From: Plectosphaerella cucumerina
Lineage: Eukaryota; Ascomycota; Sordariomycetes; Glomerellales; Plectosphaerellaceae
Direction: 5' to 3'
DNA: 64,000 bases
NCBI GenBank assembly: GCA_020746995.1
Contig: JAGPXD010000004.1
Location: forward strand, 2,790,001 to 2,854,000
Part shown: piece after piece, positions 41,401 to 51,851 of the stretch
Position numbering within the stretch: the first letter of the stretch is position 1
Layout: every line of letters begins with the position of its first letter
Made by a program: the position numbers and the translations under genes
The notes under the pieces: generated by a model
What the model was told of the DNA's origin: nothing
Databases searched by the model: none
The model's input: the letters and a program-made list of their open reading frames with translations, nothing else

Positions 41401-42449
41401 GCCTGGGGATGCGGCAGACTTCGCAGCCGCCTCAGTTGCTGCAGCAGCAGAGTTGGCAACAGCAGCCGCAGCAGCAGCTGTATCAGCAACAGCCGTCTCC
41501 TCCTGCACAGTTCCAGGGTCCTCAACAGGGCTACCAGCAGGTACAGGGTCATCAGCAGGTCAACCAGGTTGCTCAGCAGCCGGGCAGCTACTTCACTTCG
41601 CAGAACAAGCCGCCGCCGCCGCCGCAGCAGCAGCAGCAGACACCTCCTACCACACAATTCCAGCAGGGCCCTCAGCAGGGCCACCAGGTCCAGTCCCAGC
41701 CTCTGAGTCAGCAACAACCTCAACAGTATCAGCATCAACATCAAGAGCCTCAACAGCAGCAGCAGTCACCCCCTCTTCCGCACCTCCAGCAGAGTCTTCA
41801 TCAGGGCCAGCAAGATCCTCAGATCCAAGTCCAGCCTCTGCCTCAACAGCAACAACAATATCAGCAGCAGCAGCAGCAACAGCCGACAGTGCGGCCCCAG
41901 GGAAGCATCACAAGGAAGGCCCCTGGCAGCTCCGTGTCCCAGGCCCCTCCCCAGCAGGTCGTCGCGGCGGATGCGGCGCCGGTGAAGAACGGCGTCAAGG
42001 GCGTCCCCGAGCCGACGACACCTGCAGACAGCAGGCTCCGTGTCAACGTGCACAAGGCGAACCAGGATGCGCACGATGACATCTACGACGCGACGCCGCG
42101 CAAGCAGCCGCTGGAGCGACAGCGGACGGGCGAGAGCCAGATCAGCATCAGCTCGACGGAGGAGGCAGCGCGCAAGGCCAACGGCGCGGCCAAGAAATCC
42201 AAGGGCCCGCCCAAGGTGATCCGGGTCAACAGCACGCGTGCCGAGCTCGAGGACACGGAGGACGAGCGCAAGAGGAGCATCCGTCTTGAGGCGCAAGAGG
42301 AGAAGATTCTCTACGACCCCAACGAGGACGGGCCGTCATCGGTGGGCAGGCGTAAGGAGGAAGCCGAGGCGCCGCAGATGAGCGCAACGAGCTACCCAGG
42401 CATGGAGTGGAACCCGTATGCCAACGGAAACTACGACTACGACGACTGA
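32442..42449 (+). CDS. Very large Pro/Gln/Ser-rich low-complexity protein
   Basis: Three exons: 32442-32494, 32564-35459, 35868-42449; 3176 residues if the 408-nt second intron is spliced. The N-terminus (TRKWVEAKTQNYDGDDWG) is a segment I know only as conserved in fungal proteins of unknown role. The first half is Ser/Pro-rich and ends with a short conserved block (MSFREILELPNAADRISKYDETR) and a Gly/Lys-rich tail. The second half begins NDEPSSPT and holds basic RRSS-type sites, poly-Gln/His, dozens of GPPQG/QGPQG units, and an acidic conserved C-terminus (RVNVHKANQDAHDDIYDATP; MEWNPYANGNYDYDD). Exon 3 has no upstream ATG (a TAA sits at 35847-35849), so it depends on splicing. No catalytic domain is visible; a scaffold or condensate-forming role is only a guess. 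Confidence 0.8.
35460..35867 (+). other. Long intron with in-frame stop (alternative 3' end)
   Basis: Donor GTATTT is weak for a fungal gene and acceptor CCGCAG is good. Retention adds Val-Phe-Pro and a TAA at 35469-35471, giving a 986-residue protein. The interval is far longer than other introns in the window and contains a CT-rich tract around 35610-35630, so it could double as a 3' UTR. Confidence 0.5.
36070..36139 (+). repeat. Poly-Gln/His coding repeat
   Basis: CAG/CAA/CAT/CAC codon run giving a His/Gln tract near the beginning of exon 3. Confidence 0.85.
39936..39999 (+). repeat. 12-bp minisatellite coding QGPP
   Basis: About five near-identical copies of CAGGGTCCTCCT in phase with the reading frame, followed by more degenerate QGPQ units to about 40340. 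High identity between copies suggests recent slippage. Confidence 0.85.
41838..41884 (+). repeat. Poly-Gln coding repeat
   Basis: CAA/CAG run interrupted by Tyr codons. Mixed CAA and CAG use is expected to limit hairpin-driven expansion. Confidence 0.85.
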
Positions 42450-45400
42450 GCTGAAGGTGAAGGCATCACGGCCAGGGGGCAAACTTGACATGGCCCGAGC
42501 GAGTTCTGGCCAGCATATGCGCCAACATTTCCCTCGCATCTACCGCAACACTCACCACATATACTTCTCCTGTCTATTTCTTTGTTCTTTCCCTTTGTAC
42601 AAAGGGCCCGAGGTGGCCTGGTAGCCCCCCGAGGACAGGGGGCGTGTTTGTTTCTTTCAGCGATTCCCGCCATAGCTGGCAGCGCCATATACGCAGGGCA
42701 GTCAGTGTGCCTGTGTAGAATTTGTTCCCAAGGATACCTCTGGCATTAATTGAAGCCTTGATTTGTGGCACTTCGTTCGTCTGATGCGTGGGGTCTGTCT
42801 GGGGATACGTGAGTGATCGTCTGCGGACTCCCGCAAACGCGTGCCTCGGGCCGGACACGAGAAGACGAAGACGCGAACATGGATGGAGGTCGTTCGTATC
42901 GTATAACCCCCGTACATTTCGCAGACTCGGTCCCGTAACACGAGGGAGATGAAACAGTGCGACACAGACCCTTTCCGACGACAGCTGGCCCGAGCTCGGA
43001 GGGGAGGAGACAGAGCTTTCTTCATGAAGACGGACGAGATGAGCATGTGTGCGTGTCGTCATTGAATTGACGCGACGCGACCGGTTTCCTTGCGATATGC
43101 GTGGGACACTGGGACGAGATGCGAGATCCAAGTAAGTTGGCCGGGGGGTGCCGCGGCGCGTAGGATTTGGCAACCCACAAGCAGATGGATGACCTGCAGC
43201 CCGGCGCGTTGGGAAATTGCACAACTCACGATGTTGCAGCAAGAGGTTTAAAGCCAAGGCGCTGCCCGGACGAGATGTCGGATCGAGCCCGGAAGGAGAC
43301 GCAGGCCCGGGGCGAGTCGTCCGATGGGGATATGTTTGCAATTACCACAATCGGTGGGTATGGCTCTTTTATCGCGCAAAATCGGACAGCGGCGGGATCG
43401 CAAAGTCATGTCAGTCAGTCAGTCGGCGCGGGAGCGGCGGAGGAGGGCACCAGATTGTTGGGCCGAGCCGGGGGGCGAAAGACTCAAGGAGCCGAGGGAG
43501 GGAGCACGCAAGGTAGGGACTTGGGAAGGGGCAAGGATGGCCCTGGGTCCATGTGGCAGATCTGGTTCGCACCCTGGGCGGGATTATCGACGGGTGACGA
43601 TATGGATGGCCTGAGCGCAGAGTCGCAGGCGGCGGGCGTGGGTGCGGGATGGGGGAGGACGAGAGCGAGCATCGAGCAGGCGACAACCTTGGAGAGGAAG
43701 GCGATATGATCTCCGACGGTGGGCGGGAGGGTCGGACTCGTGGGGTGCTGCTTTTTTGCGAGTCAGTGGTCGGAAAAAGCACGAGGATGCGAGACGACGG
43801 ACAGACCAGACAGAACTCGAGAGGTTCGTTGTCGGGCAGGTGACCGATCGGATGGAGAGGAGAAGAGAGTCGTCATGGCCGGGGGCTTTGCGTGCGTCGG
43901 CTTGGCTTGCAAGCAGCTGCTGAATCAAGCAGGTCGGGAAGCCTGGAAGGGTCATCGGACGGGAAAGCAAAAAGTGTGCGCGGCGGGCGGTACGATGCTG
44001 ATAGGCCGCGCCCAAGCTCCAGCGGGCAGGACACTGAAGGCCAAGGGAGACAGGGTACAGGGGTGGTTGATTGGGGCGGGCAGGGGAAGGCAAGAGGCAG
44101 CAGGCGCTGGGGTGGGGGCGGACACAGTGACAGGCCGCTCTCGGGCCCCGAATTCGCACCGCCATCCGAAGCGCCGGGCAATGGCCGCAGCACCTCAACT
44201 GGGCTCGTGCAAATCGCAAATCGACTGTCACCTCGGTGGCAAGCAAGTGCGCGGAGCCGTCGAGAGACGGGAGACCCGAGGAAAGACCTGAACGTGGACA
44301 TGGATGGACACGCACAGGGCGCATCTGGCGCCGTGACCTGCTGCCCTGCGCCGCATCTCCACTTTCCATGGGGCGCCCGGGGCACTGCCGACCAACCCCA
44401 TCTCGGCTACAGCAGCGCAAGCAAGAGCACCCCAGGATGGGAGCTTCCTTCAGCGGTGCAGGGGACTTCAGCAGCTGCTTGCTTCTTCTGCTGGGTGCTG
44501 ACGATGGCGGCGGCTCTGCTAGGGTCGGCTCAAGACGGGCGGGCGCCAGGTCGACAAGAGGAAAGAGCGACCGCCGAGCGTGCCACTGGCCACTGGCGCT
44601 GACCGTCTGGCCTGACTGATGGATGTCCCGGTGCTGCTTTTTCTCCCGCGCCTCCCGACTCCAACGCCGCCGACTCGTGTCCCTCTGTCTCGCCCGAACG
44701 CCTAGTGGCTTGTAGCTTGCGCTTTTTCGCCTCCGCCATCCAATGTCCAGCGGTCCACTCCGTCACTTTTTGTACAGACTTGCCCGTTGGCGTCTAGCTT
44801 CCCTCGTGCTCCCGTTGGTCGACCTTTCTTTGTGGGCTCTGCCGCTCTGGTCTGCTCTCCGCATCTCGGCCATCCGTCATCCATCCGTCTATCCATTTCT
44901 GGTCCCCTGGTCTGGTCTGGTCTTCTTGTTCCTGGCCTGGCCCCCGGTCCGTCATATCCTCCTCCTTCTCCTCTACTCTACTCTACCTTTCTTCCTCGAT
45001 ACCTACCGGACCTTTACCATCTACACCTTCACGAGCAACTGCTGCACTCACCATCGTGGCTTCCTCCTCCACCGCCACATCCGACGTCTACCACCACCAC
45101 ACACAGACGCACACCCGCCCGTCTGATCACCCGACTCGACTCGCCCAACTGCCCCCGACCGACCGATTGATCGACCTTGCGAGACACGACCCTCCCGAAC
45201 ACGACAGCCATGCGGATGCGTCATTGAGAAAAAGCAGGCCCGCCCTCTTGCTCTCCCTCCCTTGAGCTCCTCTCTCTACCTACACCTATCCGCTCCTCCT
45301 CATCTACCAGCGCTCCAGCTTGACTCGCGCCTGGAATTTCGTCCCTTCCGTCGCCCACGCTGCCCATAGCTCCGGCGCCCCTTCCTCCAACAAACGCCCC

Positions 45401-45584
45401 CATTGTCTCACCTCCCAGCACCTACGTCGCCCATCGCCTCGCCGGGCCTCCACCCGCAAACCCGTATTAGGAGCGCCTCTATTGTTCCTGCCCAGGACGG
45501 AATTCCTGAAGCCCCTGTTGGCAGCCACCTACGCTGTGAATACGGCACAGCCGCCGCCGCCCCTATTGAGCCGCCGCGCCCACA
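42450..45584. other. 3.1 kb without a supportable gene
   Basis: Several frames of 200-280 codons occur on both strands (for example minus 42574-43341 and 43584-44420), but they have Arg/Pro/Ser-biased composition of random GC-rich DNA and no family features. The right end (about 44,900-45,584) is pyrimidine-rich and is probably the SEC2 leader. A non-coding transcript cannot be excluded. Confidence 0.45.
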
Positions 45585-47804
45585 ATGGAGTCGTACGTTG
45601 TTGTCCCCTGTATTGCGTTTGCCTCACCCTCCTTTCCCTCCCACAAACTTCGGACTGCTGCTTGACCTGCCTGGCCTCGAAATCGGCGTTCTTCCAATGT
45701 TCTCGCCTCGCCGTGTGCACCGCTGCCACGCATCATCGCCAAAATGGTCAAGACTAATATATGGAATAGCTTCATCGCTGTTGCAGGGTGGTCGCAACCA
45801 CTGCCCGCTTCCAGTAACCCCAACAGATCCTACGGCCACTTCAGATCCCGTTCTACGGTACCGACTTCGTCAAGCCCCAGACCGCCGAGGACACCCGCCA
45901 GACATCCCTCCGTCTCCGATCTCAGCATCATGAGCGACTCGCCACGACTGCGGCCCCTGCCTCCCTCGCCAGCCGAGGAGGAGGCCGAGCTCAGCACCCT
46001 CCCCGACCCCCGAAGCCGCGCCATGAGCCCGGCAATCAGCCTCACAGACTCGCCGCATCACCCAGACCTCAATGCAGAGGTCGCCACCCTGAGTACAAAG
46101 CTCATCAACGCCATCAACTACCAGACCACCCTCGACGACACATTATCGGCCACGAGATCAGAACTGGAGCAGGCTCGCGAGCAGATCAAGGTTCTTGAGG
46201 AGAGGAATGCCACCCAGCGCGAGATGCTCGCCGGCGACGTCTGGGTCCGCAAGAAGGCTGTCGAACAGGAGAAGCAGAAGCTCCTGGCCCGCGTCTCTGC
46301 CGAGCAAAAACACCGCGAAGATGTCGAGGCCGAGAAGAAGAAGATGGAGCTTGAGCTCGAAACCCTCACCACAGCCCTCTTCGAGGAGGCCAACAAGATG
46401 GTTGTCACCGCAAAGGAGGAAGCTCGCAAGGAGCAGGATCTCCTCCACAAGAAGAACGACCAGTTGCGTGCCCAGATCGCCGACACCGAGGGCCTCCTCA
46501 AGTTCCAGCAGGAGCAGCTTGCCGAGCTCAAAAACGTCATGGAGCAAATGACCATCGAGCGTGACGAGCATGCCGCTATTACCGCCCCATCCTCCCCCGG
46601 CCTTGCCCGATCCGACGGCAAGGAAGACGAACGCCCAGGCACCGATGGCCTCGCTCCCCACTCGTCCCTGGAACCTGTCTCACCCTCCTACGCCACTAGC
46701 TTCAGTCACCTCATTCTTCCCGTCCTGCGGACCGACTTGGCCTCGTACGAAGATTTTACCGCTCTAGCTCGTCTCTCCCGCTCTCACGCCGTGAGGGTCT
46801 CCTCGGGCTCAATGGCCGCCGCTGCCCGCCTCGGCTCCATTGGTGGCAGCACCTCCAGTGCCCACCCCTCTAATGCCTCTACCACTTCGCTGCCCGCTCT
46901 CGCCGCTGCCTCCTCCCCGCAGTCGCCTAACACTCCCATTTCGACGACGAGTCACGCCTCGGCCGAGTCGACAACGCCCGCTCTGGCCCTGAAGGACTCG
47001 AGATACTACAAGCGCGTCCTTACTGAGGATGTTGAGCCAACTCTTCGCCTCGATGCCGCACCTGGTCTGTCATGGCTTGCCCGGAGGAGTGTTCTCAGCG
47101 CCATGGCTGAAGGCTCCATCGTCGTCGAGCCCATTCCTTCCAGCACACCGTACTCGACGTACATCAAGCCGCAGTTCTACGCCTGCTCAATCTGTGGCGA
47201 CAGCCGAAAGGAGGAGCAGTTCCTGCGCTATCACCGCTTCAGAACCAGCGAGAACGAGTCGGCTCAGCGATACCCCCTCTGCAAGTTCTGTCTCAACCGC
47301 GTCAGGTCAACCTGCGACTTCCTGAGCTTCCTGCGCATCCTCAGGGACGGTCACTGGCGGACGGAGCGCGACGACATTGAGAAGGCAGCCTGGGAGGAGA
47401 GCGTCAGGCTCCGCGAGCAGATGTTCTGGGCCCGCATCGGAGGCGGCGTCGTCCCGGCCGGCCATCCCGTTCTTTCTGACTCGGAGAAAAGCCCGAGACC
47501 GAGTCACGAGTCAGGCCGGCAACCGGAGGTGCAGCCGTCGACGCCGCCTCGCTCGCCAGCCTCGGCGACCATCACGGAGACTCCCGCCACACCGGACGAG
47601 GCCGAGCCGAACCAGCTGGGCGGTGCCTCCCTGAAACAAGACGATGAGGAGGCTGCCGGTGACCCCAATACATCAACGAAGACTGAAAGCGACTCGACAC
47701 TGTCGGTCCCTGAGAAGGACGCCATGAACCCGGCGGACCCGGCCGGTGAAGAGTCGAAGCGCCTCTCCTTGACGATACCCACGGTCGAAAAGACCAGCGA
47801 CTAG
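45585..47804 (+). CDS. sec2: Sec2-type Rab GTP-exchange factor
   Basis: Activates the exocytic Rab Sec4 on secretory vesicles. My model has an 8-nt first exon (45585-45592, ATGGAGTC) with donor GTACGT and a second exon 45845-47804, 655 residues. If the tiny exon is wrong, translation starts at the in-frame ATG at 45930 (MSDSPRL). The Sec2 coiled coil spans about residues 78-255, including the GEF core around LETLTTALFEEANKMV. A conserved C-terminal block, about residues 439-545 (YIKPQFYACSICGDSRKEEQFLRYHRF, then CKFCLNRVRSTCDFLSFLRI), carries CxxC pairs that could bind zinc. Linkers are Ser/Pro-rich. The C-terminus is acidic. Confidence 0.88.
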
Positions 47805-48718
47805 CAATCTTGTTTATGACGGATGACCTGCACCCACAATGCGGCCAGACATCTGGTTAATCAACACATCATACCGAGCGTTCTCAGGCACACTTACTAC
47901 GCTGTATTCATAATATCTCCTTATCTTGACGAGCCTGGGGTCTGGCGAACCCCCACAGATGGGCGGCCTGGCCTTTTGGATCGCGACTTGGCGGACGGAA
48001 GAGGAAGACGATAGAACGGCCGAAGGGAAGGTGGAACACGGGTCGGGATGGCATAGCATGGTTCTACGGATTCTCAAAACGGCGTTCGGCGGTTTGGCAG
48101 TGGGAGGTGCACAATCACCCAACCTTTTTGCTTGTCGGGGAGAACAGGGACGAGGATGCGGTTTCATGGGAAGAAGGTTTCATCCCGATGGACGGGCGGC
48201 CATGGCTTTAGATGCTTTACCTGACTGAGCTCGACACCACACCTAAGCGTGCAGCTCTTAATGTGAAATGGGGACGATGGACAAGACTTGAAGTTCTGTG
48301 CGACAGTGATGAAATGAGACGCTTGATGAACCCCTGATACACCTGACAGCTTCCATCACAACTTACGATGCATCACCGAGCACCAACAGCTCCCGATGTC
48401 ACTCATCCGCAGACCGTCATATTGTCATTATAGTAAAGATTTCGGCATACGACACTAAGGAGAATGGGTGGTGATGGTGTGCTTCCAAAGCCAGGTCGCT
48501 CGCACGTCCAAACTGCGAGCGCCTCTCATACATCCGCAGCGTGGCGAGCCCACGCCGCAGTTCTCCTCCTCTTCTTCATTTTTCCCCAACCAGGAAAGCA
48601 AAAAAAAAGTCGGCGCGCAAACACCCCCCAGTCTAGAGGACGCCCGGAACAAAAGTCGCAGAAAAGGGGCACGCCGGTAGAGGACAAGATCATAAGCCAA
48701 GCGCGGAAGTGCATCCCC
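47805..48718. other. Convergent gene-free interval
   Basis: Holds the 3' ends of SEC2 (plus) and PMT1 (minus). No coding signal; a T/A-poor stretch with weak frames. Confidence 0.5.
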
Positions 48719-51700
48719 TCACAGCTCGTCGCGGGCGCTGGCCTCGGGGCCACCCTCGCTGGCGGGCTTGGGCTTCTTGACCTCGGCCTCGCGCTCGCCC
48801 TTGACGCTCTCGGCGACGTCGGGGATGTTGGAGTCGCCGGCGGCGGCCTCCTTCTGCTTGGTCTCCTGATCGACGCCCTGGACGTCGGGGTGGGGAGGCG
48901 CGACCTCCTCCTTGGCCGCCTCGGCCTTGACCTCGTTGCCCTCCTCGTCGATGACGCGCGTCCGGGTCTCGTACCGCGTCTTGAACTCGACCTTGCCCTC
49001 GAGCTCCTTGACCTGCTCCTCGTCGAGGAGGTTGCCGTCCTGGTCGCGGTACTCGATGCGCTCCTCCTGGGCGACGACGCGGGGCTGCTCGACCACGGGG
49101 GCCGCGGGCGCGCCCGAGATGCCGGCGTCGCCCTCCTTCTTGTCGCCGGTCTTCTGCTCGCCCTCCTTCTTGGCCTCGACAGCCGCGGTCGATGCCGCAG
49201 CAGCGGAACCGCTCACAGGGGTGATGCTGTACTGGGTGTACTATGTAGAACGCAAAATCAGTGTCCAAGCCCCAACGCGAAAAAAGAAGTCATGACAAAA
49301 CAAAAAAGCACTCTATCCGTGATCCACCAGGGTTTCGCCAGGTGTGGTCCAGGAAAGTCCGGAATGCGCGACGGGACTGTCGGGTTCATCCACGACCCCT
49401 TGCGGGGATGTTGTGTGCGGGTATCATCTCGGTTGTACTCACGTTTTGGTAGAAGGTGTTGCAGTCAAAGTCCCAGCTGGAGAAGACCTTGACGCGGTTG
49501 CACTCGGACTTGGTCCACTGGTTGCCGTAGGCAAGAGGTGCGAAGAGGGTAAAGGCGGTAAGGGTCAGAGCCAGGAAGGCAGTGGCGCCGACGCGGTTGA
49601 AGATGGAGCTCTTGAGGCCGAGGGCCGTGGGGATCCTCGCGGTGGCGTAGTCGAACAGCTGGCACAGGGCAATGATGGCGAAGTAGAGGGCCGGGAAGTA
49701 GTGGTGCAGGAAGAGCTGGCGCGCCATGAGGAAGAAGGGGAAGTAGTGCAGGGCCCAGCCGAGGACCGAGGTGCCGATCTCGTAGTCGAAGCGCTTGAAG
49801 GTGACGTTGGAGTAGTCACCGTAGCTGCGCTGCCAGCGAAGGAGGGCGATGCCCTTGAAGAGGACGTAGACGACGATGGCGAGAGTCGAGCTCCACCAGA
49901 CAACAGGGTTGCCGAGGAGGTAGATCTGGCGGTGGTTACGGCCCCAGAAGTTGATGCCGCGCCTCAGGATGGGCCACGACTCGGGGCGGGAGTCCCAGGC
50001 GTGCGAGTCAACGAGACCGGCGTTGGTCTTCCACATGACCTTCTGGAGCTCTAGGAACTTGGCGAAGAAGCCAGGGCGGCGGTAGTTGGCCTTCTCGACG
50101 TCGCCGACGAGGGTAGGGTGCTCGTTGGCCTCGATGTACCACACGCTGTTGGGCAGAGTGCCGCCCTTGGCGCAGGTGACCTCCTGCTGCTCCGAGGCCC
50201 ACTCGGGGAGCTTAACCTTGTGAGAGAAGAGGACGCAGCCGCTCATGATGTGGACGAGCCTGAACTTGGTTTCGATGGTGCGGAGGCGCTCCTTGGCGAC
50301 GCCGGCGGCGGACTGCTTCTTGACAATCTCGACGCGGAAGTAGTCGTTAGCATCGCCGTCGAAACCCTCGTAGCCGTAGGCGGAGACCTCGTTCTGCCAC
50401 TCAGCCTCGCTGACGGGGGGGCGAACATCGTGCGAGTGCAGGCGGCGGTGGGTCTGGGTGTGGTAGAGACGGAGGACAGCGCCGTTCTCGATGAAGATGG
50501 GGGCATCGTTCCAGGCACCGGTGCCGTTGATGGCCTGGCCGTTGCTGTCGAGGGGCTGGGTCTGGTTCTGGAGGAGCCAGACGTTGTTCTCGTCCTTGTG
50601 GGGGTAGAGGGTGATCTGCTGCTGCTTGCTACCGGTGGGGTACATGAGGGGGTGCGAGTGAAGGTAGCCTCCCTGGGTGTTGACGTGGCGGATGGAGACC
50701 TTGCTGCCGAAGACGACGTCGGCGGGAACATCCTTCATGCCCTTGTTGTTGAGGGTGGACTGGAACTCGGAGCTCATGAAGCCATCGCCGTCGCCGGGGT
50801 TAACGAGGCAGAGGAAGTGGATGGCGAACATGGCGAGGTAGAAGGTGGCGGGGATGACGATGAGGCAGAAGGCGCGGGCGGTGAAGTGCTTGAACCAGAC
50901 GCGCAGGGTGACGTTCTTGGTGTCTCCGAGGAGGACCCAGAGCTGGACCAGGGTCAAGCTGCCGACCCAGGCGATGGTGAAGAGGCCAACCCACTTGATG
51001 CTGAAGTTGGCGCCGAGGCCGAGACCGGTCATGACGAGCCAGAACCACCAGCTAAGGGAGAAGGCCTTCTCGGGGCCCTGCTCGTGCTGGTTGGTGAAGG
51101 AGGTGAAGGCGAGGGCGGTGAAAGCGGTGGTGATCATCAGGGGGGAGTCGAGCAGGATCAGGCGAGCCTGGGTCAGGAGGCCGTTCTCTGTTGGTGAAGG
51201 GTTAGCGCTGGACACGGCAGACGGGAGGGGGGGAAGCTTGCGCACCGAAGATGATGAGGGAGGCGCCAAGGGCAGCGGTGACGGTGCGGCAGCCGGTGGC
51301 CTTGAGAGTCAGGAACATGGTGGGAGCGAGCAGGATACCGCAGACAGCGGGGAACATGCGCATGGCGACGTAGGGGACACCAGGCTCGACGTAGTCCTTG
51401 CCGATCTCCTTAAAGTCGAAGTCGCCCTTGAAGCCAGCCAGCCAGCCCGTCAGGGCGATGAGCATCTTGGCCAGGGGCGGGTGGACGTCCATGAAGAACT
51501 TGCCCTTGATGTATTTCGTCGCAAAGCCACCGAAGCTGGAGGTGGGGGAAGTTGTCAGCCATGGTTGTTGCGCAAGGAAGATACGGGACGAAGAGAGAAG
51601 ACGTACTGGACCTCGTCGAAGACGACGCTGGAGGGCTGGTAGATGCGGAAGACGCGCACAATGGTAGAGATGACGGTCAGGAAGAGGGTGAGCTGGTAGT

Positions 51701-51851
51701 CGGTGCCGGGCAGCAGGAAGGGATCATTGTCCTCGACGCCATCGGACTTGTAGCTGGCGTTCTTCTTCTGCTTCTTGGAGACGGCCCTGGAGGTGTTGGC
51801 TGTGGGCTTTTCCACGGGCACGGCGCCCGCGACAGGAGGCGAGGCGGCCAT
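48719..51851 (-). CDS. pmt1: Protein O-mannosyltransferase, PMT1 subfamily
   Basis: ER polytopic enzyme that moves mannose from dolichol-phosphate-mannose to Ser/Thr, normally as a Pmt1-Pmt2 dimer. Four exons on the minus strand: 51851-51607, 51535-51246, 51187-49443, 49240-48719; 933 residues. The essential acidic pair is in VVFDEVH (D79, E80), followed by FMDVHPPL. Three MIR repeats (about residues 330-520) include IRHVNTQGGYLHSH and RLHSHD. Several membrane spans flank them. After the last span an unusually acidic 170-residue tail carries the PMT1-type EERIEYRDQDGNLLDEEQVKELEGKV segment and ends RDEL. Introns join FDEV-HFGGF, IIF-ENGLLTQ and FYQN-YTQYS. Confidence 0.93.

Noticed and set aside
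42574..43341. 255-codon minus-strand frame
   Set aside because: Pro/Arg/Ser-rich with no recognisable motif; typical of GC-rich intergenic DNA.
43584..44420. 278-codon minus-strand frame
   Set aside because: Same reasoning: random-like composition, no homology visible, no good start context.
48464..49492. 342-codon plus-strand frame opposite the PMT1 tail
   Set aside because: Antisense of GC-rich Glu/Lys codons; apparent Leu-rich helices are an artefact.
50118..51197. 359-codon plus-strand frame inside PMT1
   Set aside because: Antisense shadow of the conserved mannosyltransferase.
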